The position numbers and the translations under genes are program-made. From assembly GCA_024760905.1 (NCBI GenBank), contig CM045733.1, positions 32,199,001-32,263,000 on the forward strand: a stretch of 64,000 nucleotides of DNA, given 5' to 3'. Below, one piece after another: positions 1 through 12,304 of the stretch. A model generated the notes under the pieces. That model saw only the letters and a program-made list of their open reading frames with translations. It ran no database searches and was not told the origin of the DNA. The first letter of the stretch is position 1. Every line of letters begins with the position of its first letter. This DNA is from Plotosus lineatus. Its lineage: Eukaryota; Chordata; Actinopteri; Siluriformes; Plotosidae.

Positions 1-680
1 GATGTGGATCCAATCCATGTAACCTCATATGAAAGACTTTTCAGGTAGGAAGAAAACCACTGCCATGTCACACCATAAATTCCTAGACTCCTGAGGATGG
101 ACAAGAGAGTCTTGTGGTTGATCATGTCAAAGGTTACTGAAAGGTCGAGTGGATAAAAACTGATGACATCTTGACTGATCTTGCAGCATGCAGCTTCTCT
201 GTAACAGCCAAGAGTGCTGTCTCTGTGGAATGTGCTTCATTGAAGCCAGATTGATTAGGGTCAAGGGGGTTATTTTGCAAAAGATAGCAAGACATTTGGT
301 TATAAATAGTGCATTCAAGAATTTTGGAAAGGAAAGAAAGGAATGATACCGGTCTGTAGTTGCTGATGTACGATGGATCCAGAGAGGGTTTCTTTAAGAT
401 GGGTAATACCCTGGCTCTTTTGAACGCTGTTGATACCTGACCAGATGATATGGAGTTATTGATGATAATGGATATAAATGGAAAAAGGTCTTGATAGATA
501 GTTTGGATTATTATGGAAGGAATTGGATCCAGTGAGCAGGTGGTGGCATTGCATGATGAGATAACTTGCTGGATGTCTTCATTTTTGTGGTTGATAAACT
601 GTGCAAGGGAAGGGGAAGCGGAATCTACACTGTGTCGTGTAGGAGTTGGGGTGGGAGTAAATGTCCGACAGGTGCCCACT
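1..680 (-). pseudogene. L2-like LINE reverse transcriptase fragment
   Basis: The minus strand encodes the front half of a LINE reverse transcriptase of the L2/CR1 type. An open frame at 134-679 (181 codons) carries the motifs SNYRPVSFLSFLSKILE and DPNQSGFNEAHSTETALL, which are typical of the region before the catalytic aspartates. A frameshift near position 140 moves the reading to another frame, where DLSVTFDMINHK (RT motif A with its first catalytic Asp) continues to the window edge. The fragment runs off the left edge, so the rest of the RT (the DD box) is not visible. Inactive relic; the L2 group is inferred from motif style. Confidence 0.8.
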
Positions 681-1959
681 TTGCGCCATGTTTATGCACC
701 TTTTGGAGGTAAACAATACATACTGATACTAAAAATGCAAAAAATGATTCTCAGCATATCCATCCAGTCAAAAGAAATGTCCAGTTTCGTGTTTTTTTTT
801 TCCTGAGTATGCATGGTAGGCATATATTAGGTGACATCATCAGCTATCTAGGTCTCTGTGCAACAGTGATCACACTCAACAAACACAAAGTCTGTCTATT
901 TAATGGGTCATCTGAATCATACTTCATTTTACAGCTGATTTTGTTTGTCTGTCTTTTCAACAATTAATCATTTTTATTCAAATAATTTGTTAAGCAGTAC
1001 AAAACAAACACCCTAACAAAAAACCTAAAGGTGAGCAGATTAAATGAATTTTAAACAAAAGTTTTAATGAATTATTACAGGCTGGCTGACATACACATCA
1101 TTACCACAGTGCTCCAAAAAGTACCTGTACTATATGCTTTCATAATGATGTGCAATATTTCTTTAAATCATGGCGTTTTTTTAAAACTGTGCATAGTTGC
1201 CAAGCTACAGCATGGTGCTTATCAAGAACATTTCAAATGTTTCTTTAAAGCTTACGTATGAACCATTATAATGAAATTTGCATATAATGCAATCTCTGAT
1301 TAATGATTAAAAAGCACAATCTGGCAAAATGTCTTTCAAAAAACATTTGCTTTCTTTTAACATAGACAGAAACCTCAGTCTAAATGTCTTCTAAAAATGT
1401 AGAAAAAGTGAACAGGGTAATGAAATGTTAAGAAAATAGGGCAATTGGTGTTACTCTTGATCCATTGATATGTAATACTGTACATGGAGGCTATCAGAGC
1501 TGAAACAGGAAAAAATGTCACGAAAATTCTTCTCCAGGACTGTTCGGTCAGTCTTTCTAAAATTGCTTGTTAAGACAGAAGGCCTGCTGTCACTGAAACT
1601 TGAAAATCATACGTCATGGTTGGGTGTCTCTGAGAGACATAAACATCTGTTGAATCATGTTAGACTAATGTCTCAAAACAACAGTTTTAAAATTCCAATT
1701 TCACAAGAATAACATAAAACAGTAATTATTTAATCTGATTTATTATTTAGGATGGCAGTACTGCATCTAGCATTTGAGAGCAACACAATTATTAATTTGG
1801 AAAGTTGTTTTTTTAACCCTCATATTGTGCATCACATGTTTTTACCCTTCAAATGCAATTTGGGGCTCTTTTTTCATCTTGTACACATTTTGTTATATAA
1901 ATATGGACATTGAAAATCCTACTGGCTCTTGCTAGAATCTGCACATAAACAGAAAGCAT
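681..1959. other. No gene recognised
   Basis: AT-rich sequence with only short open frames (about 65 codons or fewer) that lack recognisable domains. I see no repeat family here that I can name. Confidence 0.5.
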
Positions 1960-2182
1960 TCAGTGGGCGGCATGTGATTAGCAAGGGATTAGCATGTCTT
2001 GAGCATTTGTGTGGAGTTTGAGTATGAGTGTGAATAGTTGAGTGTGTGTTGGCCCTGTGATGGCTTGGCAAACTGTGCAGGGTGTACCCCTCCCTCTCTC
2101 AGCGTTGGCTGAGATGGGCACCAGCCTCCCTGCAAATCTAATAAGGATTAAGTAGCTTCGAAAATGAATGAATGAATGAGAA
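1960..2182 (+). repeat. Old SINE (family A) with L2-like tail
   Basis: A decayed tRNA-like head (GGCATGTGATTAGCAAGG, then TGTGTGGAGTTTG) is followed by a tail reading GGGTGTACCCC, GAGATGGGCACCAGCCTCCC and AGGATTAAGTAG, ending in (AATG)n. The same tail closes many other SINEs in this window, in both orientations. No clear TSD. Confidence 0.75.
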
Positions 2183-3379
2183 AAAAAACATTTAGAAGCA
2201 GAATGTAGTTTTGGAGCTTTACATCACCGTGATTATAACCTTTAAACCGTTAATCATTTTAAGGTTTAAGGTCACTGTGGATAACTTCAAACAGTTGGAA
2301 GGACATTGCACATGAAATCCTGACATGTTGTTCCAACAGGCTGTAGCAATGTTAAATGTTTTACAGCTAAGACAGGAAGACAAGAATACTTGGTGCACTG
2401 TCCTGGTCTGCCTCAGGGCTGTGACTGACCTGGAGGACAAAAAAATCCCTCCTAGATGCTTGAAAACTAAAACACAACCAAACATTATAGTGAAAGACTG
2501 CTCTATACATGAAAGCATACTCTATAAATACTGCATACCAGTGTTCCTGTTTATGTCTGAATTATTTATGGTCTATACACGACAGAGTATGTTTGTGCTC
2601 TTTGCTCACTAGAACACATAATGACAGACAACAAACTTTGTCCAGCAATGATTAATATCATAAACAATGCTCAAAACTATTCCTAGTAACACTGGCGAAG
2701 ATACAGCATAAATTAAAATCAGATAAGAACCTCTATACACCTCTTTCTTATTATAATCAAGAATAATTGTATGCAAACTCTATGTTTGTACTTTTTTCAT
2801 CAGCGATCATTCTGATCATATCCATAGATGGTAGAAATGAATAGGTAGGTTTGAAAATCTTTTTTCATGATGGATAACAAACAATGTTATTATACCACAA
2901 GAGTAACAGTAAGCAAAGGTGTTCAAGCCCATGTTTATCTCTTCGCTCTGGGCTTGTATATAAGACAAACAGTGGAGCAGTGTGCGTACCTCTATGTTTA
3001 ACACCATAATTAAAACAAATCCTGCAGCAAACAGATGCTCCAATGTGATTTAAGCACCTACTTGTCTGCTGGGTGATGAGAATCCTGCCTCAGTCAGAGC
3101 AGTTGCTTCAGCTCAGCAATAAGAGCTGATTCCATCAGCTCTCAAACTCTATTCATGTTTTCCAAGGAACAGCTAAAATTGTTTGTCTTTGATTACCTGA
3201 TAATTAAATTTCTCTATAATGTCATATTTAAGATTAAAGTTTAAATGAAAGACTATGAGCATTAAATTTCACCTCTGTTGTTAACCCATTCTTGCACACC
3301 TGTAGTGAACATACACAAGCACTAGGCACAGGAGCAGTGGGCAGCAAACCTCTCCCTGGGTGACAGTTGGGGGATAAAG
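2183..3379. other. No gene recognised
   Basis: AT-rich stretch. Overlapping short open frames on both strands near 2.2-2.6 kb show no known motif and are probably chance. Confidence 0.5.
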
Positions 3380-3428
3380 GTGTAGTCCAGTGCTTCTCAA
3401 TTATTTTTGGTGGCACCCCATCTAAGAA

Positions 3429-3458
3429 TAAACCCCCCACACACACACACACACCACC
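3429..3458. repeat. C-run and (CA)n microsatellite
   Basis: Short C-run followed by CA repeats just inside the left end of the hAT-like element. A matching C-run/(CA)n sits inside the right end at 7113-7145. Confidence 0.85.
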
Positions 3459-3579
3459 CCGCGAGCGACTATAAGTAGTATTATTTGTCAATAAAATTGT
3501 TATTAGTGCACCTCTGTATAACATTGCATCATTATTTACATTAAAAACAAAAAAGAAAGAAATAGAGTTCAACTTATAA

Positions 3580-3599
3580 TAAAGAAAAACTTCATTGAC
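3580..3599. repeat. RTE#1 target-site duplication, left copy
   Basis: A 20-bp direct repeat starting TAAAGAAAAACTTC; the identical second copy is at 6747-6766. It marks an RTE insertion and fixes the element borders exactly. Confidence 0.95.
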
Positions 3600-3623
3600 T
3601 TCTTTTACTTTTGGCTGCTCCCT

Positions 3624-5903
3624 TCAGGGGTCGCCACAGCAAATCATCCGCCTCCACCTCACCCTGTCCTCCGCATCTTCTTTTCTGACTCCAACAACCT
3701 TCATGTCTTCCTTCACAACATCCATAAATCTCTTCTTCGGTCTTCCTCGAGGCCTTCTGCCTGGTAGTTCCAACCTCAGCATCCTACTGCCAATATACTC
3801 ACTATCCCTCCTCTGTACATGTCCAAACCATCTCAATCTAGCCTCTCTGACTTTGTCTCCAAAACATCTTACGTGGGCTGTCCCTCTGATATACTCATTT
3901 CTGATCCTATCCATCCTCGTTACTCCCAGGGAGAACCTCAACATTTTCATCTCCGCTACCTCCAGCTCTGCCTCCTGCCTTTTCCTCAGCGCCACTGTTT
4001 CTAAGCCATACAACATCGCTGGCCTCACCACCATCTTGTACACTTTTCCCTTCATTCTTGCTGACACTCTCCTATCGCACATCACACCGGATACTTTTCT
4101 CCAACCATTCCAGCCTGCCTGCACACGCTTCTTCACCTCTTTTCCACACTCTCCATTGCTCTGGATTGTTGAGCCTAAGTACTTAAAATCCTCCACCTTC
4201 GTTATCTCTGCTCCCTGTAACATCACCGTTCCTCCTGGGTCCTTCTCATTCACACACATGTATTCTGATTTTCTGAGGCTAACCTTCATTCCTCTCCTTT
4301 CCAGGGCATACCTCCACCTCTCGAGATTTTCCTGCACTTGTTCTCTGCTCTCACTACAGATCACGATGTCATCTGCAAACATCATAGTCCATGGAGATTC
4401 TTGTCTCACCTCGTCTGTCAGCCTGTCCATCACCATAGCAAACAAGAAGGGGCTCAGAGCTGACCCTTGATGCAGTCCCACCTCCACCTTGAATTCGCCG
4501 GTCACACCGCCAGCACACCTCACCACTGTCTTACATCTCTCATACATGTCCTGCACCACTCTAACATACTTCTCTGCCACTCCAGACTTCCTCATGCAAT
4601 ACCACAGTTCTTCTCTTGGCACCCTGTCATATGCTTTTTCCAGATCCACAAAGGCACAATGTAGCTCCCTCTGACCTTCTCTGTACTTCTCTATTAACAT
4701 CCTCAAGGCAAACATTGCATCTGTGGTGCTCTTTCTTGGCATGAAACCAAACTGTTGTTCACAAATGCTGACCTCTGCCCTTAGTCTAGCTTCCACTATT
4801 CTTTCCCATAACTTCATCGTATGGCTCATCAACTTTATCCCTCTGTAGTTGCTGCAACTCTGCACGTCTCCCTTGTTCTTAAAAATGGGCACCAGCACAC
4901 TTCTCCTCCACTCCTCCGGCATCTGCTCACTCTCTAGTACCGTGTTGAATGTTCTTGTCAGAAAATCTACTGCTACCTCTCCTAGACACTTCCATACCTC
5001 CACAGGTATATCATCAGGACCAACTGCCTTTCCATTCTTCATCCTCTTCAATGCCCTTCTCACTTCACCCTTACTGATCTTTGCTACATCCTGCCCCTCA
5101 ATGGTTACCTCTTCTACTCTTTTTTCTCTCTCATTTTCCTCATTCATCAGCTCTTCAAAGTACTCTTTCCATCTTCCCAGCACACTTCTGTCATCAGTCA
5201 ATAGAGTTCCCTCTCTGTCCTTTATCAATCTAACTTGCTGCACGTCCTTTCCATCTCTATTTCTCTGCTGTGCCAACCTGTATAGATCATTTTCTCCCTC
5301 TTTACTATCCAACCTATCATACAAGTCATCATATGCCCTCTGTTTGGCCTTAGCCACTGCTACTTTCGCCTTACGCTGTGTCTCCCTGTACTCCTGTTTA
5401 CTCTCTTCGGTCCTCTCAATGTCCCACTTCTTCTTGGCTAACCTCTTCCTTTGTACACACTCCTGCACTTCCTCATTCCACCACCAAGTCTCCTTATCTA
5501 CTTTCCTTCCAGAGGACACACCAAGTACTCTCCTACCTGTGTCCCTGATCACATTTGCTGTGGTTGTCCAGTCATTTGGAAGCACTTCCTGGCCACCCAA
5601 AGCCTGTTTCAACTCCTCCTTGAAGACAACACGACACTCTTCCTTTTTCAGCTTCCACCACTTTGTCTTCTGCTCTGCCTTTGCCTTGTTCACCTTTCTC
5701 ACCACCAGAGTCATCCTGCACACCACCATCCTATGCTGTTTGGCAACGCTCTCACCCACGATGACTTTGCAGTCACTGACTTCCTTCAAATTACATCGCC
5801 TACACAAGATGTAGTCTACCTGTGTGCGCCTACCTCCGCTTTCATAAGTCACCCTATGCTCCTGTTTCTTCTCAAAGAAAGTATTCACCACAGCCATTTC
5901 CAT
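3624..5903 (-). pseudogene. RTE#1 endonuclease C-terminus plus reverse transcriptase
   Basis: An open frame of 759 codons. Residues 1-60 are the end of the APE endonuclease (VDYILCRR, then AKQHRMVV). The middle is a Lys/Arg/Glu-rich linker, probably coiled. The RT spans about 280-620: GPDDIPVEVWKCLG, SNYRGIKLMSHTMKLWERIV, motif A FVDLEKAYDRVPREELW (about 418), motif B GLHQGSALSPFLF (about 476) and catalytic FADD at about 509-512. The C-terminus has an RLRWFGHVQRRDSEY stretch and ends CCGDP. It uses a different frame from the upstream endonuclease frame, with an 19-bp overlap at 5885-5903. Otherwise it is uninterrupted and catalytically complete. Confidence 0.9.
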
Positions 5904-6619
5904 CCTTTTGCAAAATCTATCAACATCTGTCCTTCTGCGTTCCTGTCCTGGATACCAAACCTGCCCATCACTTCCTCGTCCCCTCTGTTGCCTGCCCCAA
6001 CATGTCCATTGAAGTCTGCACCTATGACCACTCTTTCACCTCTGGGGGTACTCTGCATCACTTCATCTAAGTCACTCCAGAATCTCTCCTTCTCTTCTAG
6101 CTCACATCCTGCCTGTGGGGCATAAGTACTAACAACATTGAGCATTACACCTTCAATTTCTAACTTGAGATTCATCACTCTGTCTGACACTCTTTTCACT
6201 TTTAGAACATTCCTGACAAACTCCTCCTTCAAGATGACTCCGACTCCATTTCTCTTCCCATCCACACCGTGATAAAATAGCTTAAACCCTGCTCCTAAGC
6301 TTTTAGCTTTGCTACCTTTCCACCTGGTCTCCTGAACACACAGTATGTCCACCTTCCTCCTCTGCATCATGTCAACCAGCTCTCTACCTTTTCTGTGCAT
6401 AGTTCCAACATTCAAAGTCCCCACTCTCAGTCCTAGACTCATGCCTTTCCTCTTCTCTCTCTGCCTACGGACACGCCTCCCACCTCTCCTTCTTCGACGT
6501 CTTCGACCAACAGTAGTCCAATTTCCATCAGCACCCTGTTGATTGACAGCACTGATGGCGGTCGTTGTTAACCCGGGCCTCGACCGATCCGGTATGGAGG
6601 TAATACTTTTGATTTGCAT
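5885..6619 (-). pseudogene. RTE#1 N-terminal endonuclease part
   Basis: 244 codons. Residues about 39-58 are a run of Arg/Lys, likely nucleic-acid binding. The APE endonuclease follows: TLNVGTM (about 68), CVQETRW with the catalytic Glu (about 97), STYAPQ, and GADFNGHVGAGN with the Asp/Asn pair (about 202-204). The frame ends with a wrong tail after DFAKG. Compared with RTE#5, the run of T bases before GCAAAA near 5913-5916 has four T instead of five, so a one-base loss splits the protein in two. The enzyme would nick target DNA to prime reverse transcription. Confidence 0.9.
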
Positions 6620-6746
6620 TTTAAGTAATTGGCATTGGTTTTACGTCGGATGCCCTTCCTGACACAACCCTCTGCATTTCTCCGGGCTTGGGACCGGCAT
6701 GAGGGGGAGAGACACTGGTTAGTGCCCCCCCACCTCATGGCTGCAT

Positions 6747-6766
6747 TAAAGAAAAACTTCATTGAC
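6747..6766. repeat. RTE#1 target-site duplication, right copy
   Basis: Identical to 3580-3599. Confidence 0.95.
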
Positions 6767-7169
6767 ATTGTTTTTAATCTGTTACAGAAAAAAAAATAAA
6801 CTGCACCAATGTGCTTGAAATTAAAAAAACAAACAAACAAATAAACTCATTCGACTATTTATGTCTTACTATTTCCATCTTTCTCCACCTATCTCTTCAT
6901 TCCTGTTAGAATTTTTTCCGTGTTGTTTCTTGAGGGGTTGTTTACTGCACTTCATATCGTTTGCTTGTGCAAAAAACCGCTACACTATAGCGTGACAATG
7001 AGAGCGCTACTGCCAACTAGTGGCGTAGATGTTCAATTGCACTTAATTCTCATACACTATTCCAGAACATGTTCCCCAGGGTCATACACACTCCCACCGG
7101 AATCACACTGTGCACCCCCCCCCCCCCACACACACACACACACACTATTTGAGAAGCCCTGGTGTAACC

Positions 7170-7885
7170 TTAGAGTCCTTGTTAGTCTTGCAATCAAACC
7201 AGCCACCTTTGGGTCACAAGCCTGTTTCTCTAATCTGCCCCCATGTACTAGAAAATTAACACTAAACATTGTTTGCACTTTACTTAGACCTCCCATCTTC
7301 AACACAATCTTTATCCTGATCAGAATTGCAGAGGATCTGGTGTCTTTGGTGAACTCAAAGAAAAATCATGACAGTGCAGCACACATGTACAAAATGATAA
7401 AATAAATCATTATATCTTTTGTGTCTGTGCTTAATTTTATGTAAACTGCAAAGAGTTCCATCTTTCTTTATCCTGATATTTATTGAGTGCTCCAGCACAT
7501 TTCACTTCACACATGATTTCAACAAGCAGCAATGCAGTCGAATCCTGATGTTGCCTCATTCAAACACTAAAGAAAATCAATGGGAATCAGCTTGTCGTTT
7601 TCTCACCAAAACTAGCTCGGAATAGTTCAGTTAGTAATGTAATGGCAGTAGAGAATCAGGAATATAACATACAAACTGTGAAACGATAACCCAGTGTATT
7701 AATCAGTATTTTATTTTTTATGCATCTAAATCAAGTGCATTTTTTTAAGATTACCAGGCAGGCAGAACTGCATAACCCATTGAGCTAAAATTGTGAGAAA
7801 CCAAATTGGTCTTATGATTATATTAATTTATAGATGGCATACAAGAATACCAGGAATTATCTGTATTCAGACCACAGTGATGAAC
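7170..7885. other. No gene recognised
   Basis: Sequence to the right of the hAT-like element with only short, motif-free open frames. Confidence 0.5.
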
Positions 7886-7889
7886 ATGC

Positions 7890-8000
7890 ACTCTGGGTTA
7901 GCACAGCAAAGTCACTCACTGTCACCTTACAACCAGAAGGTTATGGGTTCAAAACGTTTGTGGCTGTTGGGGACCTTTCTGTCTCAAGTTTACATGGTAA
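7890..8000 (+). repeat. Possible old SINE head (family A-like)
   Basis: Resembles the A-family head: GGGTTAGCACAG (A-box-like), CAGAAGGTTATGGGTTCAAAA (B-box-like, 20 bases from CAGAAGG), then GACCTTTCTGTCTCAAGTTTAC, which parallels TTTCTGTGTGGAGTTTGC of better copies. No tail visible. Confidence 0.45.
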
Positions 8001-8099
8001 GAGTATAAACAGTTCAGTAGCTTTTAAAGATCACCAGTTCTATACTGCTGCCACCCACAGTGCCCAAGTAAGAAACAATGAAAATTAGGTGGTAGAGAC

Positions 8100-9030
8100 C
8101 TGTTTGATTTTCTCAATAAAATTTTGTCTCAATTGCTGCTCTTAGTGGTCAGTATGTTTCAATCAATAATTTTTCCCAAATTAGAAGCTTCACACATTTA
8201 ATCACATTTTTGGGAGAATATACAAATGCATTGATGTTCGTACATTTTGCTTAAAATGTTAAACTTCTGTTAACAGTGATGCACATTGCGTCATGGTTCC
8301 TGCAGTAGGGTGACACAAGTGCATGAGTTTTTGGTGTAGCTTTATTTTGAGGACACAAAACAAACTAAAACTGACTAGAAAGGTACAGGAGGTCTCTGCC
8401 GAGGCTTGTGAACAAAAAGTATAAATAAAAGAACCAGTTCAATAGGTGGACAGATTAAAACACTTAGTCATTGTCCCAAGTTGGTCCGTGGATTGGAAAC
8501 TAAACTGATAGCATATCATTTGGATACTGGCGTGGAAATGTAAGCCAGGCAGGGCAGCATGTGTCACTGAAAATACACAAAAGTGCATAATGATGAGTGG
8601 ACATAAAATGTCAGACTATTTTAAGTAACAAACAAGCAGAGAGCCAATAGAAAGCTCAGAGAGTAAGGAGTAGTAGTAGCTTAACTGATAACAGATGTGC
8701 AGTTGTTAGCAGTAGAATGTAAACCCAGCATAGAAATCTGGGGAGCCGGACTGCCTGGGGTGTAGCAGTCTCAGGGATGTGATACATTTATTGTTTATAA
8801 TAGAAAAATAAAAATTCTCCTTTTCTTTCGATTTATACTATTCAAAAATAACCTTTGGCGCATTTATTGTCATTTTGTATAGATCTATCTTAAGTGTTTT
8901 CAGAAAGGTAGCAGCAGGTGGTGAATGTTTTCTTTAATCCCACAGAACCTGGAAGTAACACTTTCAAGTACATTCCTTTGACAAATGTAGATGTTTGGAA
9001 TTAGAAAAAATATTTCAAGTTGGAAAGAGA
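8100..9030. other. No gene recognised
   Basis: AT-rich DNA without long open frames or named repeats. Confidence 0.5.
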
Positions 9031-9035
9031 ATCAT

Positions 9036-11840
9036 ATTCTTTATCTCATCTAATCTTCTTCTGCTTAATCTGGGGTCGGGTTATGGGGACAGCAGTTTAA
9101 GCAATGAGGTCCAGAGATACTTGAACTCCTACACTTGGGGTAGGATCTCATTCTCAACCCAGAGGATGCATTCCATCCTTCTCCAACTGAGAACCATGGC
9201 CTCGAACTTGGAGGTGCTAATTTTCACCACGGCCATTTCGCACTTGGCTGCAAATCGCTCCAATGAGGGCTGGAGGTCCCGGCTTGATGAAACCAAAAGG
9301 ACAATGTCATCCGCAATAAGCAGAGACGAGATCTGATGGCCTTCAAACTAGAACCCATTAATGCTTTGGCTGCACCTAGAAATTTTGTCCATAAAAATTA
9401 TGAACAGAATTGGTGACAAAGTACATCCTTGGTGGACACCAACCCTGACCAGAAACGAATTCAACCTCTTGTTCCCAATACAGACCAAACTCTGGCTCCA
9501 AAGATACAGCGACCAAATGGCTCATAGCAATGTGTCCGGAACACTGTACTTCCGGAGCCTACAAAATAATCCAACTGACACGATCAAAAGCGTTCTCCAA
9601 ATCCTCAAAACATATGTGGACAGATTGGGAAAACTCCTATACCCCCTCTAGGATCCTGTGGAGTGTGTAGAATTAGTCAAGAGTGCCACAGCCTGGACGA
9701 AAACCACATTGTACCTCCTGAATCCAAGGTTCAACTATCGGTCAGATCCTCCTCTCCAGTACCCCTTCATAGACTTTTCTGGGTAGGCTGAGGAGTGTGA
9801 TTCCACAATAATTGCAACGTACCCTCTGGTGCCCCCTTTGTAAAAAGGGATTACCAATTTGGGCTTCCAATCCAGAGGTATGGGCCCCGATGACCACACG
9901 ATGTTACAGAGACAAATCAACCTACAACATCCAGAGCCCTTAGATATTCTGAGCGGATCTCATCCACCCCTTGAGCCCAACCACAGAGGAGCTTTTTGAC
10001 TACCTCAGTGACCTCAACTCCAGTGATGGGTGGAACCCCACCCAAACCCTTATGGTCATCTTCCTCCACAGAGGGAGAGTTGGTGGGATTGAGGAAGTCC
10101 TCAAAGTATTCCTTCCACCTCCGACGACATCCCCAATCGAGGTGAACAGCTCCTCACTTCCGCTGTAGACAGTATTTGTGGAAAACTGCTTCCCCCTCCT
10201 GTGGTGTCGGATGGTGGTTCAGAACCTTTTTGAGGCCAACCAATAATCGCTCTCTAGGCCCTCGCCAAACTCCTCCCACATACGAGATTTTCCATGAGCG
10301 ACAGCTTGGGCTGCAGCACGTTTGGCCTGCCAGTACCTGTCTGCTGTCTCTGGAGTCTCATAGGCCAATAATACCTGATAGGCCTCCTTTTTCAGCTGGA
10401 CGGCCTTGTTCACCGCAGGTGTCCACCACCGGATTTGTGGGTTACTGCCACGTCAAGCACCCATGACCTTCCAGCCACAGCGATAGACAGCCGCCTCAGC
10501 AATGGAGGCACGAAATATGGCCCATTCGGATTCCATGTCACCCGCCTCCTTTGGGACGTGGTTGTATCTCTGCCAGAGGTGGTAGTTAAAGGTCTCTATG
10601 AAAGGAGACTCCGCCAAATATTTTCAGGAGACCCGAACTACAAGCTTGGGCCTGCCAGGTCTGGCGGCCTCTTTGCCATCGGAGCCAGCTCACCACCAGG
10701 TGATAATCAGTTGGCAGCTCAGCTCCCGTCTTCACCCGAGTGTCCAGAACATGCTGCTGCAAGTCCAGTCATACAACTACAAAGTCATTCATCGATCTGT
10801 GACCAAGGGTATCCTGGTGCCAAGTGCACTTCTGGACACCCATATGCTTAAACATGATGTTCATGATAGATAAAATGTGACAAGCACAGAAGTCCAACAA
10901 CGAAACACCATTCGGGTTCAGACTGGAGAGGCTGTACATACCAATCACAATGTTCCAGGTCACACTATCATTGCCCACATGGATGTTGAAGTCTCCCAGG
11001 ACAACGAGTGAGTCTCCAGGGGGACCGTTCTCCAACACACCCCCTAAAGACTCCAAGAAGGATGGGTTCTCTGAACTGTCATCTGGGGCATAAGCAGAAG
11101 TAATAGTCCTAACCCTTCCCCTCTCACCCAAAGGTGGAGGGAAGCTACCCTTTCATTGACTGGGGAGAATCCCCAATGTTTGAGCACTGAGATTGGGGGC
11201 AACAAAGATGCCCACACTGGCTCGCCGCCTCTCCCCATGAGTAATTCCGAAATGGAATATGGTCCACCTTCTCTCGAGATGGGTGGTTACAGAGCCCAAG
11301 CTATGCATTGAGGTGACTCCGACTATCTCGTTGGTATCTCTCCACCTCATGCACCAGCCCAGGCTCCTTCCCTGCCAGACAGGTGACATGTCCCAAGAGT
11401 CACAGTCAGCAGCCAAGGATTGGTCCAACAGAACCCATGCCTTCAACGGCCACCCAACTCACATTGCACTCGACCTCTATAGCCTATAGCCCCTCCTATA
11501 GGAGGGCGCATCCATGTCTCCTTTTCAGACTGTGCCCGGCCGGGCTATATGGGCAGAAGCCCGACCACCAGGTGCTCGCCTTTGAGCCCCAACCCCAGGC
11601 CTGGTTCCAGGGGGGACCCTGGTGACCTGTATTTGGGCAAGGGAAACTGTGTCCTTGTTTTTTGTTTCTTCGTCATCAAGATCTTTTGAATCGCACTTCG
11701 TCTGGACTCTCACCTAGGATCTGTTTGCCTTCAGTAACCCTGCCAGGAGTATAATGCCCCCGACAACATAGCTCCTAGGATCATAAGGACATGCAAGCCC
11801 TTTCACCACCATAAGGTGGTGATTCAAGGAGACATATTGT
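9036..11840 (-). mobile_element. APE-type LINE (family X), copy 1, degraded
   Basis: Minus-strand LINE relic. The 5' end lies near 11840 (CTTGAATCACCACCTTATGG and ATGTTGTCGGGGGCATTATA on the minus strand) and the 3' end near 9036. Reading 5' to 3' it has endonuclease pieces (GDFNIHVGNDSVTWNIVIG, TWHQDTLGHRSMNDFVVV), a linker (KKEAYQVLLAYETPETADRYW) and RT pieces. It closely matches 12290-15370 but lacks about 530 bp near the 3' end, where the C-terminus should be. Many frameshifts and stops. Clade not assigned: I, Nimb, Rex1 and CR1 groups are alternatives. Confidence 0.8.
10769..11131 (-). pseudogene. LINE-X copy 1 endonuclease fragment
   Basis: 120 codons open. Contains SAYAPDDSSENPSFLESLGG, VVLGDFNIHVGNDSV (the Asp-x-Asn motif of APE endonucleases) and CTWHQDTLGHRSMNDFVVV, which corresponds to the C-terminal part of the endonuclease. 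The flanking parts are in other frames. Confidence 0.75.
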
Positions 11841-12284
11841 TTATGGTAGCTTAATATGAAGCTAATTTATTTATTTATAAATAACACTGATCACAAGAAG
11901 AAATATGGCAGCCACTTACTAAAAGCAGAAACTGAAATATCTGATGGAGTAATGGTTACTGCTAGACAGAGCCGAGGGATATAAAGGACCCCTCCCCAGA
12001 CATAAAAGTAATACTCATCTGAACATCATACTCACCCCACACAAGGTATGTTGCATCAGAAATCACAATGGTTTACCAAGTAATTGAGCCCTGGAAAACA
12101 ACAAAGAGATGAATATAGAGATAAAAGTTAGTTTACAGGACTTTTGTGTTATGTGTATTGCTTTGAGAAAATTCAATCCAAATAATGAACTTTTTTTTCT
12201 GACACCTCCTCAGTTTGATAACATGACTCACATATTAAAAACTGAGAATCTCTCATAAGCCAGTCAACATCATAAGGCAATAAA
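11841..12284. other. Spacer between two LINE-X copies
   Basis: About 440 bp of AT-rich sequence. No motif recognised. Confidence 0.5.
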
Positions 12285-12304
12285 TCCTTGCTCATCTCAT
12301 CTCA

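Larger units (their letters stand above)
3600..6746 (-). mobile_element. Full-length RTE-type LINE, copy #1
   Basis: A 3147-bp non-LTR retrotransposon bounded by a perfect 20-bp TSD. On the minus strand it opens with a GC-rich leader (GTCAGGAAGGGCATCCGACG near 6635-6665), then an Arg-rich N-terminus, an apurinic-type endonuclease and a reverse transcriptase. It ends just after the GCGACCCC / AGCCGAAAG-type 3' end shared by all copies here. RTE assignment is by protein style and by the short 3' end with no poly(A). It lies inside a hAT-like element. Of the six copies in the window this is the best preserved. Confidence 0.9.
3388..7161. mobile_element. hAT-like non-autonomous element, split by RTE#1
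   Basis: The ends are imperfect inverted repeats: CAGTGCTTCTCAATTATTTT at 3388 and, on the other strand from 7161, CAGGGCTTCTCAAATAGTG. Flanking 8-mers are GTGTAGTC (3380-3387) and GTGTAACC (7162-7169), 6 of 8 identical, as expected for an aged 8-bp hAT duplication. Both ends carry a C-run plus (CA)n just inside. Without the RTE insertion (3600-6746) and one copy of its TSD the element is about 0.6 kb and has no transposase, so it is MITE-like. The hAT assignment rests on TIR style and TSD length. Confidence 0.65.

Noticed and set aside
3595..4470. Long plus-strand open frame (291 codons), and similar long frames at 4849-5814, 42867-43541, 53191-53841
   Set aside because: They are antisense to RTE proteins on the minus strand, have Ser/Leu/Pro/Cys-rich composition typical of mirror frames, and no domain.
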